Both the position numbers and the translations under genes were made by a program. Of a DNA stretch of 64,000 nt, positions 24,101 through 37,309 are shown piece by piece. The notes under the pieces were generated by a model. That model searched no databases and was not told the DNA's origin. It worked only from the letters and a program-made list of their open reading frames with translations. The stretch comes from Saccharum officinarum (Eukaryota > Streptophyta > Magnoliopsida > Poales > Poaceae). The stretch covers positions 9,462,191-9,526,190 of the forward strand of contig CM036223.1 of assembly GCA_020631735.1 (NCBI GenBank), read 5' to 3'. Position 1 is the stretch's first letter. The number at the start of each line of letters is the position of its first letter.

Positions 24101-27100
24101 ATATCAAGGCAACAAATGTTTTCATCCAACACATATAACTTAATGCAATAATAGGTATAACATAGTACTTAATTGTATTTCAGAAATTAGGAGGCTTATA
24201 ATGCTCCGGGGCTTGCCTTTCATAAAATTGCAAGGGACATCATCGGGGCAGTCAATGAAGACCTCATCCGGCATGACTTACCCGTCAAAAACCAAAAATA
24301 AAAGACACGAAGGATTATGCAAGGCTGATATAAAGTGGAGCTAGTTTGACATATTTTGCATAACAGCTTGCATAGATTAAGTAACCATCTAGAGCTTAGC
24401 ATCAAGTTAATAATCATTAACCTATCATCTATGTTAGCACCTGTACTAGAGCACTCACTTTATTAGGAGCAAACAATATTAACCATAGCAGGTATAATAA
24501 GGCCATCATCTTATCATCATTCCTGAACCATCATATTATTTAATGAATCTACTTTGGAGATAAGCCCGTCAAGTTCTCACTAACCGGTGAGAGAGGGCGA
24601 CTCGAATCGAATTACAACTCAGCTGAGGGAGTATTCCTAACTCTCAATCTGGCATACTTTGCAAGGATAGCCGTGGGTCACCTTTGGTACAACTCATGAA
24701 CCAACTTCGCGGGTTCGGTCAACGCCAGCACTCTCAGGGATTACCCTTCTGCCAGGACGATCAGAACTTTTAAATCACCTGCCCTTGGACTCACGCCTGC
24801 GGCTCCCTTCCGAGGTGCACTTTATACTTGCCGGAGCCTGGCCTGAGTTGAGCTTCTCAGATTCACGGTCAAGCACTCGGGCCCGGCCAGTTAAGAGAGA
24901 GGCATGCGTTCAACATGACAAGGAAAGACTCCAAGAATCGGTCCTTAAGCGACACAGACAGAGTCACTGTAAGCCTATAGCCTTACAAGCCCCCGCCCGG
25001 TCTTCATTTAAATTATACCAGGTTCTTTTTCACGATAGCAAATATAGCCAACCGTTCCACATGTATAATCCTATAGCTCGCAGGTGATAGGAAATCACCC
25101 GAGTTCTACCGCTTAAAGCAGGGCTAAGCATATACTCGAGCCTGAGCTACATAGGATCCATGGTAATAATATCTAGACAATGATTGGATATCAATGCAGC
25201 AAGTGTTTTCATCCAACACATATAACTTAATGCAATAATAGGTATAACATAGTACTTAATTGTATTTCAGAAATTAGGAGGCTTATAATGCTCCGGGGCT
25301 TGCCTTTCATGAAATTGCAAGGGACGTCGTCGGGGCAGTCAATGAAGACCTCATCCGGCATGACTTACCCGTCAAAAACCAAAAATAAAAGACACGAAGG
25401 ATCATGCAAGGCTGATATAAAGTGGAGCTAGTTTGACATATTTTGCATAACAGCTTGCATAGATTAAGTAACCATCTAGAGCTTAGCATCAAGTTAATAA
25501 TCATTAACCTATCATCTATGTTAGCACCTGTACTAGAGCACTCACTTTATTAGGAGCAAACAATATTAACCATAGCAGGTATAATAAGGCCATCATCTTA
25601 TCATCATTCCTGAACCATCATATTATTTAATGAATCTACTTTGGAGATAAGCCCGTCAAGTTCTCACTAACCGGTGAGAGAGGGCGACTCGAATCGAATT
25701 ACAACTCAGCTGAGGGAGTATTCCTAACTCTCAATCTGGCATACTTTGCAAGGATAGCCGTGGGTCACCTTTGGTACAACTCATGAACCAACTTCGCGGG
25801 TTTGGTCAACGCCAGCACTCTCAGGGATTACCCTTCTGCCAGGACGATCAGAACTTTTAAATCACCTGCCCTTGGACTCACGCCTGCGGCTCCCTTCCGA
25901 GGTGCACTTTATACTTGCCGAAGCCTGGCCTGAGTTGAGCTTCTCAGATTCACGGTCAAGCACTCGGGCCCGGCCAGCTAAGAGAGAGGCATGCGTTCAA
26001 CATGACAAGGAAAGACTCCAAGAATCGGTCCTTAAGCGACACAGACAGAGTCACTGTAAGCCTATAGCCTTACAAGCCCCCGCCCGGTCTTCATTTAAAT
26101 TATACCAGGTTCTTTTCCACGATAGCAAATATAGCCAACCGTTCCACATGTATAATCCTATAGCTCGCAGGTGATAGGAAATCACCCGACTTCTACCGCT
26201 TAAAGCAGGGCTAAGCATATACTCGAGCCTGAGCTACATAGGATCCATGGTAATAATATCTAGACAATGATTGGATATCAATGCAGCAAATGTTTTCATC
26301 CAACACATATAACTTAATGCAATAATAGGTATAACATAGTACTTAATTGTATTTCAGAAATTAGGAGGCTTATAATGCTCCGGGGCTTGCCTTTCATAAA
26401 ATTGCAAGGGACGTCATCGGGGCAGTCAATGAAGACCTCATCCGGCACGACTTACCCGTCAAAAACCAAAAATAAAAGACACGAAGGATCATGCAAGGCT
26501 GATATAAAGTGGAGCTAGTTTGACATATTTTGCATAACAGCTTGCATAGATTAAGTAACCATCTAGAGCTTAGCATCAAGTTAATAATCATTAACCTATC
26601 ATCTATGTTAGCACCTGTACTAGAGCACTCACTTTATTAGGAGCAAACAATATTAACCATAGCAGGTATAATAAGGCCATCATCTTATCATCATTCCTGA
26701 ACCATCATATTATTTAATGAATCTACTTTGGAGATAAGCCCGTCAAGTTCTCACTAACCGGTGAGAGAGGGCGACTCGAATCGAATTACAACTCAGCTGA
26801 GGGAGTATTCCTAACTCTCAATCTGGCATACTTTGCAAGGATAGCCGTGGGTCACCTTTGGTACAACTCATGAACCAACTTCGCGGGTTCGGTCAACGCC
26901 AGCACTCTCAGGGATTACCCTTCTGCCAGGACGATCAGAACTTTTAAATCACCTGCCCTTGGACTCACGCCTGCGGCTCCCTTCCGAGGTGCACTTTATA
27001 CTTGCCGGAGCCTGGCCTGAGTTGAGCTTCTCAGATTCACGGTCAAGCACTCGGGCCGGCCAGCTAAGAGAGAGGCATGCGTTCAACATGACAAGGAAAG

Positions 27101-30100
27101 ACTCCAAGAATCGGTCCTTAAGCGACACAGACAGAGTCACTGTAAGCCTATAGCCTTACAAGCCCCCGCCGGTCTTCATTTAAATTATACCAGGTTCTTT
27201 TTCACGATAGCAAATATAGCCAACCGTTCCACATGTATAATCCTATAGCTCGCAGGTGATAGGAAATCACCCGAGTTCTACCGCTTAAAGCAGGGCTAAG
27301 CATATACTCGAGCCTGAGCTACATAGGATCCATGGTAATAATATCTAGACAATGATTGGATATCAATGCAGCAAGTGTTTTCATCCAACACATATAACTT
27401 AATGCAATAATAGGTATAACATAGTACTTAATTGTATTTCAGAAATTAGGAGGCTTATAATGCTCCGGGGCTTGCCTTTCATGAAATTGCAAGGGACGTC
27501 GTCGGGGCAGTCAATGAAGACCTCATCCGGCACGACTTACCCGTCAAAAACCAAAAATAAAAGACACGAAGGATCATGCAAGGCTGATATAAAGTGGAGC
27601 TAGTTTGACATATTTTGCATAACAGCTTGCATAGATTAAGTAACCATCTAGAGCTTAGCATCAAGTTAATAATCATTAACCTATCATCTATGTTAGCACC
27701 TGTACTAGAGCACTCACTTTATTAGGAGCAAACAATATTAACCATAGCAGGTATAATAAGGCCATCATCTTATCATCATTCCTGAACCATCATATTATTT
27801 AATGAATCTACTTTGGAGATAAGCCCGTCAAGTTCTCACTAACCGGTGAGAGAGGGCGACTCGAATCGAATTACAACTCAGCTGAGGGAGTATTCCTAAC
27901 TCTCAATCTGGCATACTTTGCAAGGATAGCCGTGGGTCACCTTTGGTACAACTCATGAACCAACTTCGCGGGTTCGGTCAACGCCAGCACTCTCAGGGAT
28001 TACCCTTCTGCCAGGACGATCAGAACTTTTAAATCACCTGCCCTTGGACTCACGCCTGCGGCTCCCTTCCGAGGTGCACTTTATAATTGCCGGAGCCTGG
28101 CCTGAGTTGAGCTTCTCAGATTCGCGGTCAAGCACTCGGGCCCGGCCAGTTAAGAGAGAGGCATGCGTTCAACATGACAAGGAAAGACTCCAAGAATCGG
28201 TCCTTAAGCGACACAGACAGAGTCACTGTAAGCCTATAGCCTTACAAGCCCCGCCCGGTCTTCATTTAAATTATACCAGGTTCTTTTTCACGATAGCAAA
28301 TATAGCCAACCGTTCCACATGTATAATCCTATAGCTCGCAGGTGATAGGAAATCACCCGAGTTCTACCGCTTAAAGCAGGGCTAAGCATATACTCGAGCC
28401 TGAGCTACATAGGATCCATGGTAATAATATCTAGACAATGATTGGATATCAATGCAGCAAGTGTTTTCATCCAACACATATAACTTAATGCAATAATAGG
28501 TATAACATAGTACTTAATTGTATTTCAGAAATTAGGAGGCTTATAATGCTCCGGGGCTTGCCTTTCATGAAATTGCAAGGGACGTCGTCGGGGCAGTCAA
28601 TGAAGACCTCATCCGGCACGACTTACCCGTCAAAAACCAAAAATAAAAGACACGAAGGATCATGCAAGGCTGATATAAAGTGGAGCTAGTTTGACATATT
28701 TTGCATAACAGCTTGCATAGATTAAGTAACCATCTAGAGCTTAGCATCAAGTTAATAATCATTAACCTATCATCTATGTTAGCACCTGTACTAGAGCACT
28801 CACTTTATTAGGAGCAAACAATATTAACCATAGCAGGTATAATAAGGCCATCATCTTATCATCATTCCTGAACCATCATATTATTTAATGAATCTACTTT
28901 GGAGATAAGCCCGTCAAGTTCTCACTAACCGGTGAGAGAGGGCGACTCGAATCGAATTACAACTCAGCTGAGGGAGTATTCCTAACTCTCAATCTGGCAT
29001 ACTTTGCAAGGATAGCCGTGGGTCACCTTTGGTACAACTCATGAACCAACTTCGCGGGTTCGGTCAACGCCAGCACTCCCAGGGATTACCCTTCTGCCAG
29101 GACGATCAGAACTTTTAAATCACCTGCCCTTGGACTCACGCCTGCGGCTCCCTTCCGAGGTGCACTTTATAATTGCCGGAGCCTGGCCTGAGTTGAGCTT
29201 CTCAGATTCGCGGTCAAGCACTCGGGCCCGGCCAGCTAAGAGAGAGGCATGCATTCAACATGACAAGGAAAGACTCTAAGAATCGGTCCTTAAGCGACAC
29301 AGACAGAGTCACTGTAAGCCTATAGCCTTACAAGCCCCGCCCGGTCTTCATTTAAATTATACCAGGTTCTTTTCACGATAGCAAATATAGCCAACCGTTC
29401 CACATGTATAATCCTATAGCTCACAGGTGATAGGAAATCACCCGAGTTCTACCGCTTAAAGCAGGGCTAAGCATATACTCGAGCCTGAGCTACATAGGAT
29501 CCATGGTAATAATATCTAGACAATGATTGGATATCAATGCAGCAAGTGTTTTCATCCAACACATATAACTTAATGCAATAATAGGTATAACATAGTACTT
29601 AATTGTATTTCAGAAATTAGGTGGCTTAGAATGCTCCGGGGCTTGCCTTTCATGAAATTGCAAGGGACGTCGTCGGGGCAGTCAATGAAGACCTCATCCA
29701 GCATGACTTACCCGTCAAAAACCAAAAATAAAAGACACAAAGGATCATGCAAGGCTGATATAAAGTGGAGCTAGTTTGACATATTTTGCATAACAGCTTG
29801 CATAGATTAAGTAACCATCTAGAGCTTAGCATCAAGTTAATAATCATTAACCTATCATCTATGTTAGCACCTGTACTAGAGCACTAACTTATTAGGAGCA
29901 AACAATATTAACCATAGCAGGTATAATAAGGCCATCATCTTATCATCATTCCTGAACCATCATATTATTTAATGAATCTACTTTGGAGATAAGCCCGTCA
30001 AGTTCTCACTAACCGGTGAGAGAGGGCGACTCGAATCGAATTACAACTCAGCTGAGGGAGTATTCCTAACTCTCAATCTGGCATACTTTGCAAGGATAGC

Positions 30101-33100
30101 CGTGGGTCACCTTTGGTACAACTCATGAACCAACTTCACGGGTTCGGTCAACGCCAGCACTCTCAGGGATTACCCTTCTGCCAGGACGATCAGAACTTTT
30201 AAATCACCTGCCCTTGGACTCACGCCTGCGGCTCCCTTCCGAGGTGCACTTTATACTTGCCGGAGCCTGGCCTGAGTTGAGCTTCTCAGATTCACGGTCA
30301 AGCACTCGGGCCCGGCCAGTTAAGAGAGAGGCATGCGTTCAACATGACAAGGAAAGACTCCAAGAATCGGTCCTTAAGCGACACAGACAGAGTCACTGTA
30401 AGCCTATAGCCTTACAAGCCCCGCCGGTCTTCATTTAAATTATACCAGGTTCTTTTTCACGATAGCAAATATAGCCAACCGTTCCACATGTATAATCCTA
30501 TAGCTCGCAGGTGATAGGAAATCACCCGAGTTCTACCGCTTAAAGCAGGGCTAAGCATATACTCGAGCCTGAGCTACATAGGATCCATGGTAATAATATC
30601 TAGACAATGATTGGATATCAATGCAGCAAGTGTTTTCATCCAACACATATAACTTAATGCAATAATAGGTATAACATAGTACTTAATTGTATTTCAGAAA
30701 TTAGGAGGCTTATAATGCTCCGGGGCTTGCCTTTCATGAAATTGCAAGGGACGTCGTCAGGGCAGTCGATGAAGACCTCATCCGGCACGACTTACCCATC
30801 AAAAACCAAAAATAAAAGACACGAAGGATCATGCAAGGCTGATATAAAGAGGAGCTAGTTTGACATATTTTGCATAACAGCTTGCATAGATTAAGTAACC
30901 ATCTAGAGCTTAGCATCAAGTTAATAATCATTAACCTATCATCTATGTTAGCACCTGTACTAGAGCACTCACTTTATTAGGAGCAAACAATATTAACCAT
31001 AGCAGGTATAATAAGGCCATCATCTTATCATCATTCCTGAACCATCATATTATTTAATGAATCTACTTTGGAGATAAGCCCGTCAAGTTCTCACTAACCG
31101 GTGAGATAGGTCGACTCGAATCGAATTACAACTCAGCTGAGGGAGTATTCCTAACTCTCAATCTGGCATACTTTGCAAGGATAGCCATGGGTCACCTTTG
31201 GTACAACTCAGGAACCAACTTCACGGGTTCAGTCAATGTCAGCACTCTCAGGGATTACCCTTCTGCCAGGACGATCAGAACTTTTAAATCACCTTCCCTT
31301 GGACTCACGCCTGCGGCTCCCTTCCGAGGTGCACTTTATACTTGTCGGAGCCTGGCCTGAGTTGAGCTTCTCAGATTCACGGTCAAGCACTCGGGCCCGG
31401 CCAGCTAAGAGAGAGGCATGCGTTCAACATGACAAGGAAAGACTCCAAGAATCGGTCCTTAAGCGACACAGACAAAGTCGCTGTATGCCTATAGCCTTAC
31501 AAGCCCCCGCCCGGTCTTCATTTAAATTATACCAGGTTCTTTTCCACGATAGCAAATATGGCCAACCGTTCCACATGTATAATCCTATAGCTCGCAGGTG
31601 ATAGGAAATCACCCGACTGTACCGCTTAAAGCAGGGCTAAGCATATACTCGAGCCTGAGCTACATAGGATCCATGGTAATAATATCTAGACAATGATTTG
31701 ATATCAATGCAGCAAGTGTTTTCATCCAACACATATAACTTAATGCAATAATAGGTATAACATAGTACTTAATTGTATTTCGGAAATTAGGAGGCTTAGA
31801 ATGCTCTGGGGCTTGCCTTTCATGAAATTGCAAGGGACGTCGTCGGGGCAGTCAATGAAGACCTCATCCGGCATGACTTACCCGTCAAAAACCAAAAATA
31901 AAAGACACGAAGGATCATGCAAGGCTGATATAAAGTGGAGCTAGTTTGACATATTTTGCATAACAGCTTGCATAGATTAAGTAACCATCTAGAGCTTAGC
32001 ATCAAGTTAGTAATCATTAACCTATCATCTATGTTAGCACCTGTACTAGAGCACTCACTTTATTAGGAGCAAACAATATTAACCATAGCAGGTATAATAA
32101 GGCCATCATCTTATCATCATTCCTGAACCATCATATTATTTAATGAATCTACTTTGGAGATAGGCCCGTTAAGTTCTCACTAACCGGTGAGAGAGGGCGA
32201 CTCGAATCGAATTACAACTCAGCTGAGAGAGTATTCCTAACTCTCAATCTGGCATACTTTGCAAGGACAGCCGTGGGTCACCTTTTGTACAACTCATGAA
32301 CCAACTTCGCGGGTTCGGTCAACGCCAGCACTCTTAGGGATTACCCTTCTGCCAGGACGATCAGAACTTTTAAATCACCTGCCCTTGGACTCATGCCTGC
32401 GGCTCCCTTCCGAGGTGCACTTTATACTTGCCGGAGCCTGGCCTGAGTTGAGCTTCTCAGATTCGCGATCAAGCACTCGGGCCAGGCCAGCTAAGAGAGA
32501 GGCATGCATTCAACATGACAAGGAAAGACTCCAAGAATCGGTCCTTAAGAGACACAGACAGAGTCACTGTAAGCCTATAGCCTTACAAGCCCCCGCCCGG
32601 TCTTCATTTAAATTATACCAGGTTCTTTTTCACGATAGCAAATATAGCCAACCGTTCCACATGTATAATCCTATAGCTCCCAGGTGATAGGAAATCACCC
32701 GAGTTCTACCGCTTAAAGCAGGGCTAAGCATATACTCGAGCCTGAGCTACATAGGATCCATGGTAATAATATCTAGACAATGATTGGATATCAATGCAGC
32801 AAGTGTTTTCATCCAACACATATAACTTAATGCAATAATAGGTATAACATAGTACTTAATTGTATTTCAGAAATTAGGAGGCTTAGAATGCTCCGGGGCT
32901 TGCCTTTCATGAAATTGCAAGGGACGTCTTCGGGGCAGTCAATGAAGACCTCATCCGGCACGACTTACCCGTCAAAAACCAAAAATAAAAGACATGAAGG
33001 ATCATGCAAGGCTGATATAAAGTGGAGGTAGTTTAACATATTTTGCATAACAGCTTGCATAGATTAAGTAACCATCTAGAGCATAGCATCAAGTTAATAA

Positions 33101-36100
33101 TCACTAGCCTATCATCTATGTTAGCACCTGTACTAGAGCACTCACTTTATTAGGAGCAAACAATATTAACCATAGCAGGTATAATAAGGCCATCATCTTA
33201 TCATCATTCCTGAACCATCATATTATTTAATGAATCAACTTTAGAGATAAGCCCGTCAAGTTCTCACTAACCGGTGAGAGAGGGCGACTCGAATCGAATT
33301 ACAACTCAGCTAACGGAGTATTCCTAACTCTCAATCTGGCATACTTTGCAAGGATAGCCGTGGGTCACCTTTGGTACAACTCATGAACCAACTTCGCGGG
33401 TTTGGTCAACGCCAGCACTCTCAGGGATTACCCTTTTGCCAGGACGATCAGAACTTTTAAATCACCTGCCCTTGGACTCACGCCTGCGGCTCCCTTCCGA
33501 GGTGCACTTTATAATTGCCGGAGCCTGGCCTGAGTTGAGCTTTTCAGATTCACGGTCAAGCACTCGGGCCCGGCCAGTTAAGAGAGAGGCATGCATTCAA
33601 CATGACAAGGAAAGACTCCAAGAATCGGTCCTTAAGCGATGCAGACAGAGTCGCTGTAAGCCTATAGCCTTACAAGCCCCCGCCCGGTCTTCATTTAAAT
33701 TATACCAGGTTCTTTTTCACGACAGCAAATATAGCCAACCGTTCCACATGTATAATCCTATAGCTCGCAGGTGATAGGAAATCAGCCGAGTTCTACCGCT
33801 TAAAGCAGGGCTAAGCATATACTCGAGCCTGAGCTACATAGGATCCATGGTAATAATATCTAGACAATGATTGGATATCAATGCAGCAAGTGTTTTCATC
33901 CAACACATATAACTTAATGCAATAATAGGTATAATATAGTACTTAATTGTATTTCAGAAATTAGGAGGCTTAGAATGCTCCGGGGCTTGCCTTTCATGAA
34001 ATTGCAAGGGACGTCTTCGGGGCAGTCAATGAAGACCTCATCCGGCACGACTTACCCATCAAAAACCAAAAATAAAAGACACGAAGGATCATGCAAGGCT
34101 GATATAAAGTGGAGCTAGTTTGACATATTTTGCATAACAGCTTGCATAGATTAAGTAACCATCTAGAGCTTAGCATCAAGTTAGTAATCATTAACCTATC
34201 ATCTATGTTAGCACCTGTACTAGAGCACTCACTTTATTAGGAGCAAACAATATTAACCATAGCAGGTATAATAAGGCCATCATCTTATCATCATTCCTGA
34301 ACCATCATATTATTTAATGAATCTACTTTGGAGATAGGCCCGTTAAGTTCTCACTAACCGGTGAGAGAGGGCGACTCGAATCGAATTACAACTCAGCTGA
34401 GGGAGTATTCCTAACTCTCAATCTGGCATACTTTGCAAGGATAGCCGTGGGTCACCTTTGGTACAACTCATGAACCAACTTCACGGGTTCGGTCAACGCC
34501 AGCACTCTCAGGGATTACCCTTCTGCCAGGACGATCAGAACTTTTAAATCACCTGCCCTTGGACTCACGACTGCGGCTCCCTTCCGAGGTGCACTTTATA
34601 CTTGCCGGAGCCTGGCCTGAGTTGAGCTTCTCAGATTCGCGGTCAAGCACTCGGGCCCGGCCAGTTAAGAGAGAGGCATGCGTTCAACATGACAAGGAAA
34701 GACTCCAAGAATCGGTCCTTAAGCGACACAGACAGAGTCACTGCAAGCCTATAGCCTTACAAGCCCCCGCCCGGTCTTCATTTAAATTATACCAGGTTGT
34801 TTTTCACGATAGCAAATATAGCCAACCGTTCCACATGTATAATCCTATAGCTCGCAGGTGATAGGAAATCACCCGAGTTCTACCGCTTAAAGTAGGGCTA
34901 AGCATATACTCGAGCCTGAGCTACATAGGATCCATGGTAATAATATCTAGACAGTGATTGGATATCAATGCAGCAAGTGTTTTCATCCAACACATATAAC
35001 TTAATGCAATAATAGGTATAACATAGTACTTAATTGTATTTCAGAAATTAGGAGGCTTATAATGCTCCGGGGCTTGCCTTTTATGAAATTGCAAGGGACG
35101 TCGTCGGGGCAGTCGATGAAGACCTCATCCGGCACGACTTACCCATCAAAAACCAAAAATAAAAGACACGAAGGATAATGCAAGGCTGATATAAAGAGGA
35201 TCTAGTTTGACATATTTTGCATAACAGCTTGCATAGATTAAGTAACCATCTAGAGCTTAGCATCAAGTTAATAATCATTAACCTATCATCTATGTTAGCA
35301 CCTGTACTAGAGCACTCGCTTTATTAGGAGCAAACAATATTAACCATAGCAGGTATAATAAGGCCATCATCTTATCATCATTCCTGAACCATCATATTAT
35401 TTAATGAATCTACTTTGGAGATAAGCCCGTCAAGTTCTCACTAACCGGTGAGATAGGTCGACTCGAATCGAATTACAACTCAGCTGAGGGTGTATTTCTA
35501 ACTCTCAATCTGGCATACTTTGCAAGGATAGCCATGGGTGACCTTTGGTACAACTCAGGAACCAACTTCATGGGTTCGGTCAATGTCAGCACTCTCAGGG
35601 ATTACCCTTCTGCCAGGACGATCAGAACTTTTAAATCACCTTCCCTTGGACTCACGCCTGTGGCTCCCTTCCGAGGTGCACTTTATACTTGCTGGAGCCT
35701 GGCCTGAGTTGAGCTTCTCAGATTCACGGTCAAGCACTCAGGCCCGGCCAGCTAAGAGAGAGGCATGCGTTCAACATGACAAGGAAAGACTCCAAGAATC
35801 GGTCCTTAAGCGACACAGACAGAGTCACTGTAAGCCTATAGCCTTACAAGCCCCCGCCCGGTCTTCATTTAAATTATACCAGGTTCTTTTTTAGGAGAGC
35901 AAATATAGCCAACCGTTCCACATGTATAATCCTATAGCTCATAGGTGATAGGAAATCACCCGAGTTCTACCGCTTAAAGCAGGGCTAAGCATATACTCGA
36001 GCCTGAGCTACATAGGATCCATGGTAATAATATCTAGACAATGATTGGATATCAATGCAGCAAGTGCTTTCATCCAACACATATAACTTAATGCAATAAT

Positions 36101-37309
36101 AGGTATAACGTAGTGCTTAATTGTATTTCAGAAATTAGGAGGCTTAGAATGCTCCGGGGCTTGCCTTTCATGAAATTGCAAGGGACGTCGTCGGGGCAGT
36201 CAATGAAGACCTCATCCAGCACGACTTACCCATCAAAAACCAAAAATAAAAGACACAAAGGATCATGCAAGGCTGATATAAAGTGGAGCTAGTTTGACAT
36301 ATTTTGCATAACAGCTTGCATAGATTAAGTAACCATCTAGAGCTTAGCATCAAGTTAATAATCATTAACCTATCATCTATGTTAGCACCTGTACTAGAGC
36401 ACTCACTTTATTAGGAGCAAAGAATATTAACCATAGCAGGTATAATAAGGACACCATCTTATCATCATTCCTGAACCATCATATTATTTAATGAATCTAC
36501 TTTGGAGATAAGCCCGTCAAGTTCTCACTAACCAGTGAGAGAGGGCGACTCGAATCAAATTACAACTCAGCTGAGGGAGTATTCCTAACTCTCAATCTGG
36601 CATACTTTGCAAGGATAGCCATGGGTCACCTTTGGTACAACTCATGAACCAACTTCGCGGGTTCGGTCAACGCTAGCACTCTCAGGGATTACCCTTCTGC
36701 CAGGACGATCAGAACTTTTAAATCACCTGCCCTTGGACTCACGCCTGTGGCTCCCTTCCGAGGTGCACTTTATACTTGCCGGAGCCTGGCCTGAGTTGAG
36801 CTTCTCAGATTCGCGATCAAGCACTCGGGCCCGGCCAGTTAAGAGAGAGGCATGCATTCAACATGACAAGGAAAGACTCCAAGAATCGGTCCTTAACCGA
36901 CACAGACAGAGTCACTGTAAGCCTATATCCTTACAAGCCCCTGCCCGGTCTTCATTTAAATTATATCAGGTTCTTTTCCATGATAGCAAATATAGCCAAC
37001 CGTTCCACATGTATAATCCTATAGCTCGCAGGTGATAAGAAATCACCCGACTTCTACCGCTTAAAGCAGGGCTAAGCATATACTCGAGCCTGAGCTACAT
37101 AGGATCCATGGTAATAATATCTAGATAATGATTGGATATCAATGCAGCAAGTGCTTTCATCCAACACATATAACTTAATGCAATAATAGGTATAACATAG
37201 TACTTAATTGTATTTCAGAAATTAGGAGGCTTATAATGCTCCGGGGCTTGCCTTTCATGAAATTGCAAGGGACGTCGTCAGGGCAGTCAATGAAGACCTC
37301 ATCCGGCAC
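18171..37309. repeat. Tandem array of ~1,086-bp units, right block (rest of unit 8, units 9-25)
   Basis: The array resumes immediately after the target-site copy that flanks element A. Unit starts in the same phase are 19112, 20169, 21256, 22343, 23430, 24516, 25603, 26690, 27775, 28861, 29945, 31030, 32116, 33203, 34290, 35377 and 36464. Most are 1,084-1,087 bp. Units 8 and 9 share a 28-bp deletion near 18356 and 19411, and unit 9 is 1,057 bp. Units 8-9 are subfamily A. Units 10-25 are subfamily B, marked by GCCCGGTCTTC, ACATAGGATCCATGG and ATCACCCGA. The array ends at 37309, just after CTCATCCGGCAC, where every other copy continues into GACTTACCC. That point is therefore the natural unit junction, and the last unit in natural phase is 36223-37309 (1,087 bp). 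Confidence 0.95.

Noticed and set aside
791..37035. Recurrent 64-65 aa minus-strand and 75-121 aa plus-strand ORFs in every array unit
   Set aside because: They appear because the units are near-identical. Frames break in several copies by small indels, and the peptides show no domain, so repetition alone does not support coding.
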